Source: Lachnospiraceae bacterium UBA3641
GTDB taxonomy: Bacteria > Bacillota > Clostridia > Lachnospirales > Lachnospiraceae
Assembly: GCA_002373875.1 (NCBI GenBank)
Contig: DFKQ01000057.1
Coordinates: 8,779-41,529, forward strand
Length of the DNA stretch: 32,751 nt
Reading direction: 5' to 3'
Shown one piece after another: positions 19,001 to 26,727 of the stretch. Within the stretch, counting starts at the first letter, position 1, and the number at the start of each line of letters is the position of its first letter. The notes below the pieces were generated by a model. The model was not told where the DNA came from, searched no databases, and was given only the letters and a program-made list of their open reading frames with translations. A program made the translations under genes and the position numbers.

Positions 19001-22000
19001 AATATGGCGTCCCTTTCCTGACCCGATACTTCCCAGTGAGATAATACCGTGTCCAAAATCATTCCCGCCCGCGCTCAGGGAATAGAGGTCCTCCTCTTCA
19101 CCGACCGTAAGAGTATTTCCGCTTATATCAAGGGAGCTGTATATCACATCGTTCCAGTCCGGATAATCGCCTGATTCCCTGACCTGTGAGGCGATGGAGG
19201 GGTCATGCACACCATAGGCGAACTGTACCATCACATTTTCCGCGTCTGCAATACCCTTATTCCCGACAAAGAGGTCGATATCAATTACTGCATTGCCGCT
19301 ACCATCAAGAGTAAGCCTGCCGTTATCCTGTCTTGACAGTTCCATACGGGATTCCATGAAACCAAGCTCTGTCTTCTTCTCCACAACAAATACATGCCTC
19401 AATGCGGCAGAATAAGGATCCTCTGCGTATTTGTCATCCTCACTTACGGTGATTGTAAATCCCGAACCCTCCGGCAGTGTCATGGGAAGGGTGAACTCAC
19501 CGGCCAGTTCGACCTCCCTGCCCGGGATTATATTCTCCTTGATCTCCCATGTGGCCAGCTTGGTTGATATTACGCCGTCTCCGTCTACGCTTAGGGTGAC
19601 TGTGACGGGTTCATTCTCAGATCCCCTTATGCTTATATCACCTGTATTCATAAAGGACAGGCTCGCGCTCAGGGTGGCTCCCGCCGTGAAGTCCTCATGT
19701 GCGAAGCTTATATTACCGTTCCCTATGCTCTGGTTGCCCACACCGTAGGTAATGGCGTAGATACCCATCCCCGCCTTATAAGCGGCTCCTGCCGGGGGCG
19801 TTGCGCCCGGAGTGATAAACCTGGTTCCTTCCACCGTTTGTGATGCAAGGTACTCCATATCGCCCTGAGTCAGGATAACCAGCGTTGAATCATTCTTCGT
19901 AAGATCGTCGGTCTCGTCGTCCCGGTTCTCATTGTATTCTATATCCCCACTGCCTTCATCGGTCACATCGGCCTTTTGGCCAAGGGCGATCTGGGGATTA
20001 TAGAATACGAACTGATCCATACCTCCGCCTTCATAACCATCAAGCTCGCCCAGGTAGGCCTTCTGTGTATCCTCATCGGACCATCCGTACCGTGCGGCAT
20101 CCTCGTTAACAGTCATATACCGCATAGCCAGAAGTACGCCCTTGCCCCAGGTCCTGTCCCTTTCATCGAATCTGCTCAGATATAGGCCGGTATTCGTGGT
20201 ATTATCCACCCTGTGAGTGTATACCGTGGCAAGATTTCCCATTCCGTCCTCACCAAACGAGTACTCGCTCTTTTGCTCATCGGCACTGCCGCCGTAGAAC
20301 TCAGTGGACTGAAGGGTGCCAACAGACATACTGCCACCAGCGTCATAATAGAAGGGCATCGTAAATATCTTACCGCCCTGCCCCAGGATCAGAAGGCTGT
20401 CATTCATACTGCCGCTGTTTTCGTCATATAATCTCTTCTCATACAGCTGAAGGGCATCAAAATAGGTATGGGGAGACAGCTGCGAATTAAATTCCTCAAT
20501 AAGGTTTATCTCCGTCGGGAAAGCCATGGCTCCTTCTCTCAGGACAGGCTCTAAATACATTCCCGCATCATATCCCTCTTCTTCGGAGGTTGAATCCGTA
20601 TTCTCATTCCATGAAGAGTAGGTCAGGAAAACAACGTCCATGCCATCCTCTGTAAGTACCAATCCCTTCAGCCTGTCAATGGGTTTTATCGGGTCATCTT
20701 CGGCCGACCCTGACTGATGCTCACTCATAACCTCATACATTCCTTCCGCCTTGGCATCATACAGACACAGTGTGCTCGAATCACCCTTGTAATCCAGGGC
20801 TGTCGTATAGGTCGTCATACGATGTGCATAGATCGACTTACCGGCGTCGTCCCCCGTATCCTTATAGTAGCCCTCAGCATTAAGCTTCTTCGAATATTTC
20901 TCCACAAGCGCCTCTCTCTCGGAATCGCTTACATGATGTGCCTTAACGAAGGCGACCAGCTCATCGTTTATGATGGAGGGCGCATATACAGCCGACTTAT
21001 CCGTTGGATCGCTTATTACGGTGGCAGCGTTAAATCCTTTATTCCCCGTCACATCATAGGAAGCGAACTTGACCACCGTATTCTTTGCTGCATCCCTGAA
21101 GGCCTTTTCCGTGTCGGGATCCGGTTGTGGAACGGGCTCATTGTAGCTTACCCATGAAACATATATCTTATCATCGATCACCTTGACATCGAAACCAAGG
21201 TCTCCGGTACCGTCGTCTGCAAGCTTTCCGTCTGTCTCCTTAAGATCGACGAGTATATAAGGGGTATCACTTCTTTCACCCGGAGCCTTTACAACGTTGT
21301 GTTTTACACCCTTTGAATCTGTCTTCTCTTCCCAGTCAAGAGGGTTGACAAGACCCAGACCGTTACCCTCTTCTCCCGTCTTCTCCGTACCCTCTTCAAG
21401 ATAAGCATCGAAGGTGGTTACAAGGCGTGAAAGGGCAAGCATTGTCTTATCCATTCCCTTACCGTCTTTACGTGGTATCGTATATATCACATAGTTTATT
21501 CCGTTTGCCGTCACGACCCTGTAGTCGTAGCCTATATCGAGACCGTCCGCAAGGCGGATCGCCTCCTCCGAGCTGTTATAGCCCGATAGCTCGAAAGGAA
21601 CATTGGCATCGTCCGGCTTGTATGCATCAAGAGAGGACAGGTCCTCAGGCTGGCTTGAGTATATGGTAAAGCTGTCACTTAAATCCTTAGGAAGTTCGAG
21701 ACCGGAGCCGGTGGTTCCTCCTGACTCTTCGCCGGTCACAAGATCGATCTTGTGGTCCTTGCCCAGCAGGGTGTATGACTTGGTCCAGGTATTGGTATCT
21801 CCGTTATAGGTTATCTTGGCACCTACCGCATCTATCTCCCAGCTCATCATAAGAAGCACCGCCCGAAGGGCAATACTGATGTTGAAGTTGGCGCTTGCAA
21901 CCTCCAGGCTTCCCCTGGTTCCGTCACTGTGAGGACGTCCGAACACAAAGTTGGCGGACAGCAGGACCTTGACAAAGGCTTCAACCTTCAGACCTTCAAC

Positions 22001-25000
22001 TCCTGCGCCGACGCCGGCTTCAATATTGACCTTTGGAGCTACGCTGACACCGCTCCATGTCAACTCGCTCTTTATGCTCTCTATGTTATTTAAATAGGTT
22101 ATGGTGGTGTCATTAAGAGCAACGATACGGACATATTTGGTACTCTTCGCATCGTCAAAGGACATGCTGCCACGCACCTTTTTGAACTTTATCTGAACCT
22201 TGCTGCTTCCGTCTGACTGTAAATATCCCTTGGTAGTATCGGAAGACGCAGTTGTTGAATCCTTCCCATCCCTGACCTCCACATAAACCTTGCCGTTAAA
22301 ACGGATATACATGTTGGTATAGGCTGTGGGAACTTCAAGAACCGTACCCTTTTTAAGCTTCCTTTCGGTTCCGTTTATATAGGGCTTGTCCCCTTCAACC
22401 TCGGTCCTCATGATGGTGCCGCCGGTACTGACCGTTACTCCGACCGTAGTTGAGACAAAGGCGTAAACAAGAGGACATACCGCAAGACGCACCTCATAGC
22501 GGTAGTTGAAGCTTCCTGCCGCGCCCAGCGCGAATTCCTGCAGATACCATGCATTATCCCTGGTGTCGTATTTCAGGGTAAATGCAGCCGAAAAGCTTAT
22601 TGTAAACGAATGCTTCTCGCTTTTAAGGTTACCTCCTTCTCCTGCCTTATAACCGCCCTTTTTCAGCTCATCAACGATCTTGTCATAGCTTCCGTTCTTC
22701 ATGTCGCTCATGTAGCCTGCGATCAGATCCTTGTTTCTGTTAAATGGATCCTTGACCGTATCGGGGAAAACCCTGTTCTTATCCGTCCCGCTCTGATAGT
22801 CATACTGACTGCTGGCAATGGGAAGAGCGATGGCAATACTGATCGTATTCTTGCCCGTGAATACGGTGGCAAGACCCTGGAAGCTTTCCGTGGTTGCGGC
22901 TATATTAGCAGCGTAATCGGTGTTGAACTCGGAGTATGACTGTCCGCTGTCGGCTGTGTTAAAGCCACCCTCTCCCATTGTCGGAGGTTCAATATCGGTA
23001 TTCCATGCTCCGTTTGGCGCTGCGCTCCGGCCTGTGAGAGCACTGTTTTCAGGCTGCAGTGTCAGGGCAGTATTCTTATCCGCACGAAGCTCATCCGATG
23101 TATGCTTCTGTTCGGTAACGCACAAGGCAATAGTGGTATCAGCAACCAGCGATCCCAGATATCCGTTAAGGTTCGCCTTGCCTTCCGCCGTAGTGGTCAC
23201 TTTGCCATTCCCGTCATAGGATATGTCAGCAAGAGGTATGTTATCTCCTGCCAGACTGTGTTCTATCTGTATGGGCTCGGGATCACTGTAGGGATAGATC
23301 AGGTTGCCCACATACTTTGGTGTCCACAGGTATTTGCCGTCTTCATCCTGCCTTACCGGGCTGTGGTCACCCCCAAGGGGTACGTCCACATAATTGATGC
23401 CGCTTGCCTCTTCCCCGAACATCACATGACCGTCCGAGGTCCTCCGACCGCTCTTATCCTTCCCCGAAAGAATGTAACGGTAGCTCTTCTGTTCGTCTGT
23501 AAGCTGTGCCTTATTTCCTTCATCGGTAATGCTTGTGACAAGGGCCGGAAGCACCTGGGCACTTCCATTAACCCCCTTTGGCGGATTCAGATACCTGGGG
23601 GTCATGGTGTAGTAGACCTTGGCAAAATACTGGGCAAATTTACCGTTTTCAAGCTCCAGGGGCTGGAAGGATGCCTCATCATAGCTGCCGTCCTTATCAA
23701 GATACATCACGAACTTATCCTTCGTTCCGTCATCCAGAACGAAATAACCCGTCTTCTCATTATAGCTTCCCGCTATCCTCTCATCGGCATCACCGTCAAG
23801 ATACAGCTCCACCCTGCTCACGGAGACCTCCATGATGCCTGGCAGGTTTGTATAGCTCTCCTCATAATAAGCAAAACTCAGTTTACTGAAGGCTAAGGAC
23901 TCTACGTTAAGATATATGCGTTCATTTCCCTTATATGCCTTTTTATTGAAGAGTATCCTGTCTCCTGACTTGCGGTTGAAGTTTATATACTGTATGTCGT
24001 TATAGGTTCCCAGGAGCTTAAGCGGGTTCTTGTCACCGCTCACCCAGTCGCTTTTTTTGATCGTGATTTCATCGATCTTCTGACCGTTGTAATGAGGAGC
24101 ATCCTTCAATGTCCTGCTCACTCCCAGGGTGATCTTATCCGACCCCCTCTGCCAGAAGGTATCCCAGGCTTCACCGATCCTGCCTGTGTCGATGTTCATC
24201 TCATTCCCATCAATTCTGGGTACCGAAGGAGACAGGTTAAGCTCAATATCCTGTTTTCTTGTCATTACAACATTGATGGTATAGGTATCATTCAAATCCC
24301 TTTCTGTCATGCCGTCCCACACCATCTTTATGTTGTAAGTGCCGTTTCCGCCTGCCGTCACAACCCCTGCGGGAAGGATCGAGCCATCGGAACGGGTCAC
24401 ATAAACGGCCGAGTTCAGTTCACTTCCGGAATAAGGCTTGTAGCTGTCGGTGCTCTTAAGGGATACTCTGAGCTTGCTGCCCACATACAGGTCGCCGTAA
24501 TTATCCACGCCGCCGGCCATGTTCTCTATCACGATCTCGGGCTTCATGTTCTTATATACGCCGCTGTCTTCCTTTAAGGCAGCACCGTTCTCAGGCGCAG
24601 TGGCCACATTGCCGTTTCCGCTATCTCCGTCATTTGAGGTATGAATGCTTAAACGCATTTTTTTACTAAAGGCCCTTCTGGTCAGGTACCCGTATGTGAT
24701 CTCACTTTTTACATCATCCGATGATTTGTGATCATGATAGGTGGTTCCCAGTGCAATACCGGAAACTTTGGAATCGATATTCCAGCCCTGATTTATTGTC
24801 CTTGTTTTTCCGTAGGATATCTTACGTGTAAGACCGTCCCACCTTGTGGTGGGAGCATCCGGCGTCTTAACGATCCCCGGCATCAGCTCGGACCAGCCGT
24901 ATGCATGACCCAGGCTGAAGTACCATCCGCTGCAGAAGCCTGCGCTGTATTCAAAATTACCGTAGAAATGCTTATACATCTGGGGCATGTTGGCGATCTT

Positions 25001-26695
25001 TAACTCTGCCTTCGAGTCGCCGTCGCTTGTTATCTTCCATCCGTTTCCGCTTGCCGACCCACGGTTCCAGCCCGAGATATCTTTATCAGCCTTTCCTGCC
25101 ACATAAGCATAGTCACTCCAGTAAGACCCCCCATGATTTCCGCTGAAGGATATCTCACCGTAGTTATATGTAGTAAGGGACGACAGTTCATCATCCGAAG
25201 TTCCATCAAGACCCGCGATCTCACCCTTAAGCAGGTCTTCCTCCGGCGTGATCACCTGCTCACCGTGAACCGGCTCATCCTCCTCATCTTCCACAGCGCC
25301 GTCATGGGATGACATGCTGCGGGTAAAGGTGACGGCATCCTTCCCGATACCCTTCCGGCCTGAATTAATCAGGCTTATCTGCGCATGATCCTCCGTAAGG
25401 GTCAGAAGGTTCCCGGCATCGCCTTTTACATCACCAAGCTCCACACTGAAGGTCAGCTCCTCATCACTCTTTTCACCGTCATCAATAAGGGGAACCTCGA
25501 TGGTAACTTCATCCACATCCGCATAGAAAACAGCGGTGCCATTTACACTCTTATAATCCCTTCCGGATACGGCTGTCCCGTCGGCCGTTGACCAGTCAAT
25601 GGTTATGGCATCCTGCCCGTCTCCGGTACGCTTCAACTTAAGAACAGCTATACCTTCCGCCTTGTCGGCCTGAATCTCAGCCTCCTCAAAGCCTATTGTA
25701 TATGGTGCGCCCTCATCATTATCCACAACCTGAAGGGTTACGGTGGAAGCATCGGAAAATATCTCACCGCCCTCATGCTCTAATATCGTAAAGGTCCCAA
25801 GGCGCAGGGGCTGCGCTTCATCATTGTCGGGAGCTTCAACACGGATCTCCTTCTTCCATTCCCCATCCGCGAAGGTCACGGCAAACACCGAGGCAGCGTA
25901 GGGATCCGATTCATCCGTGTCAAGCTCTGTGAAGCTTATTTCAGGCTTAAGGTTAATATCCTCCGGCATTTCCTGAAGGCTCTCAGCCTCAGGCTTTACA
26001 TAGGTCTCGCCCTTTAATGTATCCGTACTGTAGGAGGTTCCCTCCTTTTTATATACGCAGCGAAAATCATGATCTTCAATGTCATCCTGACTGACCACGA
26101 ATTCCTTATCTGTTGCTCCCTCCACTATATGCCATATCCCGTCCGCAAGGATATACCACTGATATTCATCGGCTTCGATATCCGGAGTCAGTACCTGATC
26201 TCCTTCCTGCGCATTCTCTCCGCTGTAGGCTGACCGGGTGATTCTGACCCCTGAAGGCTCAGGCTCGGGATCCTTGCCCACGGCCTGATACTTCGCAACG
26301 GGAAGCTCATCCTCGATCTCTATCCTGACATCATCGCTTCCGGCAGCCGTGCTGTAGGCAGGACTTCCGTCACTAAGACCGGTGACTGCGGGGGCATAGG
26401 TCACATATGCGGTCGCTCTTCCCTCCGTTCCGCCGAGCCTGTAAAGGGGAATGCTTATCCCGCTTCCTCCCTCGCTTACCACGGCATCGGAATTATCAAA
26501 CAGGAAGGCACCGTAGGGGTATGTCTCCTCCCAGCTTTCCCCCACTTCAAAGGTTCCCTTTTCCTTACTGACCACCTTTACGGGTTTCTCATCATTCCCT
26601 GTATCCCAGTGGGCATAAACAGGCATCTGCATGGATGTCAGCATAACCGATGCGCTCAAAAGTACGCTCAAAACCCTTTTAAAGATCTTTTTCAT
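16070..26695 (-). CDS. Giant secreted Calx-beta/CARDB-type protein
   Basis: 3541 residues from the ATG at 26695, which has GGGAGG seven bases upstream and starts a signal peptide (MKKIFKRVLSVLLSASVML, cleavage after PVYA). A TTG at 26731 overlapping the protease stop is a poorer start. Near the N-terminus are two Calx-beta-like regions; the clearer one is at about 325-438 (DWSTADGTAVSGRDYKSV). A long beta-rich middle includes, at 1365-1432, a module resembling one in the LRR giant. A propeller-like region spans about 1815-2300, followed by CARDB-like Ig domains (about 2340-2600). The last about 380 residues are two tandem copies of a module of about 165 residues, each with G-D-x-L-x-L-L-K-x-GKY near its start and KGSAxIS-x-x-x-x-GKT-(Y/F)-x-ATV near its end. 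No wall-sorting signal was found. It is a secreted, probably surface-associated protein of unknown ligand. Confidence 0.9.
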   Translation of the reverse strand: MKKIFKRVLSVLLSASVMLTSMQMPVYAHWDTGNDEKPVKVVSKEKGTFEVGESWEETYPYGAFLFDNSDAVVSEGGSGISIPLYRLGGTEGRATAYVTYAPAVTGLSDGSPAYSTAAGSDDVRIEIEDELPVAKYQAVGKDPEPEPSGVRITRSAYSGENAQEGDQVLTPDIEADEYQWYILADGIWHIVEGATDKEFVVSQDDIEDHDFRCVYKKEGTSYSTDTLKGETYVKPEAESLQEMPEDINLKPEISFTELDTDESDPYAASVFAVTFADGEWKKEIRVEAPDNDEAQPLRLGTFTILEHEGGEIFSDASTVTLQVVDNDEGAPYTIGFEEAEIQADKAEGIAVLKLKRTGDGQDAITIDWSTADGTAVSGRDYKSVNGTAVFYADVDEVTIEVPLIDDGEKSDEELTFSVELGDVKGDAGNLLTLTEDHAQISLINSGRKGIGKDAVTFTRSMSSHDGAVEDEEDEPVHGEQVITPEEDLLKGEIAGLDGTSDDELSSLTTYNYGEISFSGNHGGSYWSDYAYVAGKADKDISGWNRGSASGNGWKITSDGDSKAELKIANMPQMYKHFYGNFEYSAGFCSGWYFSLGHAYGWSELMPGIVKTPDAPTTRWDGLTRKISYGKTRTINQGWNIDSKVSGIALGTTYHDHKSSDDVKSEITYGYLTRRAFSKKMRLSIHTSNDGDSGNGNVATAPENGAALKEDSGVYKNMKPEIVIENMAGGVDNYGDLYVGSKLRVSLKSTDSYKPYSGSELNSAVYVTRSDGSILPAGVVTAGGNGTYNIKMVWDGMTERDLNDTYTINVVMTRKQDIELNLSPSVPRIDGNEMNIDTGRIGEAWDTFWQRGSDKITLGVSRTLKDAPHYNGQKIDEITIKKSDWVSGDKNPLKLLGTYNDIQYINFNRKSGDRILFNKKAYKGNERIYLNVESLAFSKLSFAYYEESYTNLPGIMEVSVSRVELYLDGDADERIAGSYNEKTGYFVLDDGTKDKFVMYLDKDGSYDEASFQPLELENGKFAQYFAKVYYTMTPRYLNPPKGVNGSAQVLPALVTSITDEGNKAQLTDEQKSYRYILSGKDKSGRRTSDGHVMFGEEASGINYVDVPLGGDHSPVRQDEDGKYLWTPKYVGNLIYPYSDPEPIQIEHSLAGDNIPLADISYDGNGKVTTTAEGKANLNGYLGSLVADTTIALCVTEQKHTSDELRADKNTALTLQPENSALTGRSAAPNGAWNTDIEPPTMGEGGFNTADSGQSYSEFNTDYAANIAATTESFQGLATVFTGKNTISIAIALPIASSQYDYQSGTDKNRVFPDTVKDPFNRNKDLIAGYMSDMKNGSYDKIVDELKKGGYKAGEGGNLKSEKHSFTISFSAAFTLKYDTRDNAWYLQEFALGAAGSFNYRYEVRLAVCPLVYAFVSTTVGVTVSTGGTIMRTEVEGDKPYINGTERKLKKGTVLEVPTAYTNMYIRFNGKVYVEVRDGKDSTTASSDTTKGYLQSDGSSKVQIKFKKVRGSMSFDDAKSTKYVRIVALNDTTITYLNNIESIKSELTWSGVSVAPKVNIEAGVGAGVEGLKVEAFVKVLLSANFVFGRPHSDGTRGSLEVASANFNISIALRAVLLMMSWEIDAVGAKITYNGDTNTWTKSYTLLGKDHKIDLVTGEESGGTTGSGLELPKDLSDSFTIYSSQPEDLSSLDAYKPDDANVPFELSGYNSSEEAIRLADGLDIGYDYRVVTANGINYVIYTIPRKDGKGMDKTMLALSRLVTTFDAYLEEGTEKTGEEGNGLGLVNPLDWEEKTDSKGVKHNVVKAPGERSDTPYILVDLKETDGKLADDGTGDLGFDVKVIDDKIYVSWVSYNEPVPQPDPDTEKAFRDAAKNTVVKFASYDVTGNKGFNAATVISDPTDKSAVYAPSIINDELVAFVKAHHVSDSEREALVEKYSKKLNAEGYYKDTGDDAGKSIYAHRMTTYTTALDYKGDSSTLCLYDAKAEGMYEVMSEHQSGSAEDDPIKPIDRLKGLVLTEDGMDVVFLTYSSWNENTDSTSEEEGYDAGMYLEPVLREGAMAFPTEINLIEEFNSQLSPHTYFDALQLYEKRLYDENSGSMNDSLLILGQGGKIFTMPFYYDAGGSMSVGTLQSTEFYGGSADEQKSEYSFGEDGMGNLATVYTHRVDNTTNTGLYLSRFDERDRTWGKGVLLAMRYMTVNEDAARYGWSDEDTQKAYLGELDGYEGGGMDQFVFYNPQIALGQKADVTDEGSGDIEYNENRDDETDDLTKNDSTLVILTQGDMEYLASQTVEGTRFITPGATPPAGAAYKAGMGIYAITYGVGNQSIGNGNISFAHEDFTAGATLSASLSFMNTGDISIRGSENEPVTVTLSVDGDGVISTKLATWEIKENIIPGREVELAGEFTLPMTLPEGSGFTITVSEDDKYAEDPYSAALRHVFVVEKKTELGFMESRMELSRQDNGRLTLDGSGNAVIDIDLFVGNKGIADAENVMVQFAYGVHDPSIASQVRESGDYPDWNDVIYSSLDISGNTLTVGEEEDLYSLSAGGNDFGHGIISLGSIGSGKGRHIKGTITVTADKFTAFGLDGERDPSGSLELYAQVFSGSDKTTTDKFGVRHVVHNEYDHVNNSVSTLIEHTTAFMVPSRLELPAGMKLRLPVTFSTTLNGTEPDIGVYELTDEEGNTSTSAGTMDQIMDVVSYEKGSYKNGNGTGTVVIRGAKEGNAYLRIQDAKTNSYEDIAILFTAPSDGVDIINTNGLFTFLDESGKVCKSSGKSWMFSKDIKTYSRNGIKPHNGVLASGKPGTSFRFVTEAEAIALSFDGEVIVDSDLAGFTHVTVADEGKGKLISFGSNPNNERHTVTITVKKAGFSGSYADFDTLKEYYSGDKIDTNGSGNEASLIMSWDTHFPAKGTMKDGQAFEVTIHVSCKNGLSVSRELSIDRKSSLVTDLGMVKESEGHYEWKVRIKGNGNAEFKVIDSSGNSNRLLLDVDWWKEDTASSGIKSSSLALPYYVKKYPDIVFSSVSASTEASEVLDQKWMSASWDKAAGAVIVKIDEDAPVDTMEVYVLSVDEFFEFLDGYYDEDELPDPESVARGSEGSIKASGDRNYIVIAGADKPVSGDSANDYRIIHADGTEEKHNADDEIYYNIEYVNVVDDLLTEPEERVPEVANLKDNRLTFDQVSDGDILYLLKGGKYTYEEGLTVTCYTKNALTQNSRTHALKVAKDSLITFKKGSEEKTVILRAITLKKKTVTVNSRRTVISLADLFAGAEGILPDIKDGKYAVSVKSDKKGILKWNDFMAEEGKQVTLSDLTVGSTGKKGSAVISATFGGKTYNATVKCNGYPLLQGSEGRIVQKLDTTDALGDHVLTFNSVGNGDTLILLKNGKYAIEDGVKMEPVGDEYKNAIKVMVHKKTGIRRLKLNKEAPVKLTKTVNGEEKEKTILINFVSIKKKNAVLTNVGDKLTLDKLFTEGYEILPDLSENGSYGEYAVTVTDKKGILSIEDNSFPAVSEEGMTMLDDFVIEHGGRKGSATISVTIAGKTFKATVRCK

Positions 26696-26727
26696 AAAAT
26701 ACCTCCCTTTGTGCCGGATCCCGATGT

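Noticed and set aside
23102..23896. 264-codon plus-strand ORF inside the larger giant gene
   Set aside because: Long antisense frames are expected opposite a 10.6-kb gene; the translation shows no domain or signal and no SD support was seen.
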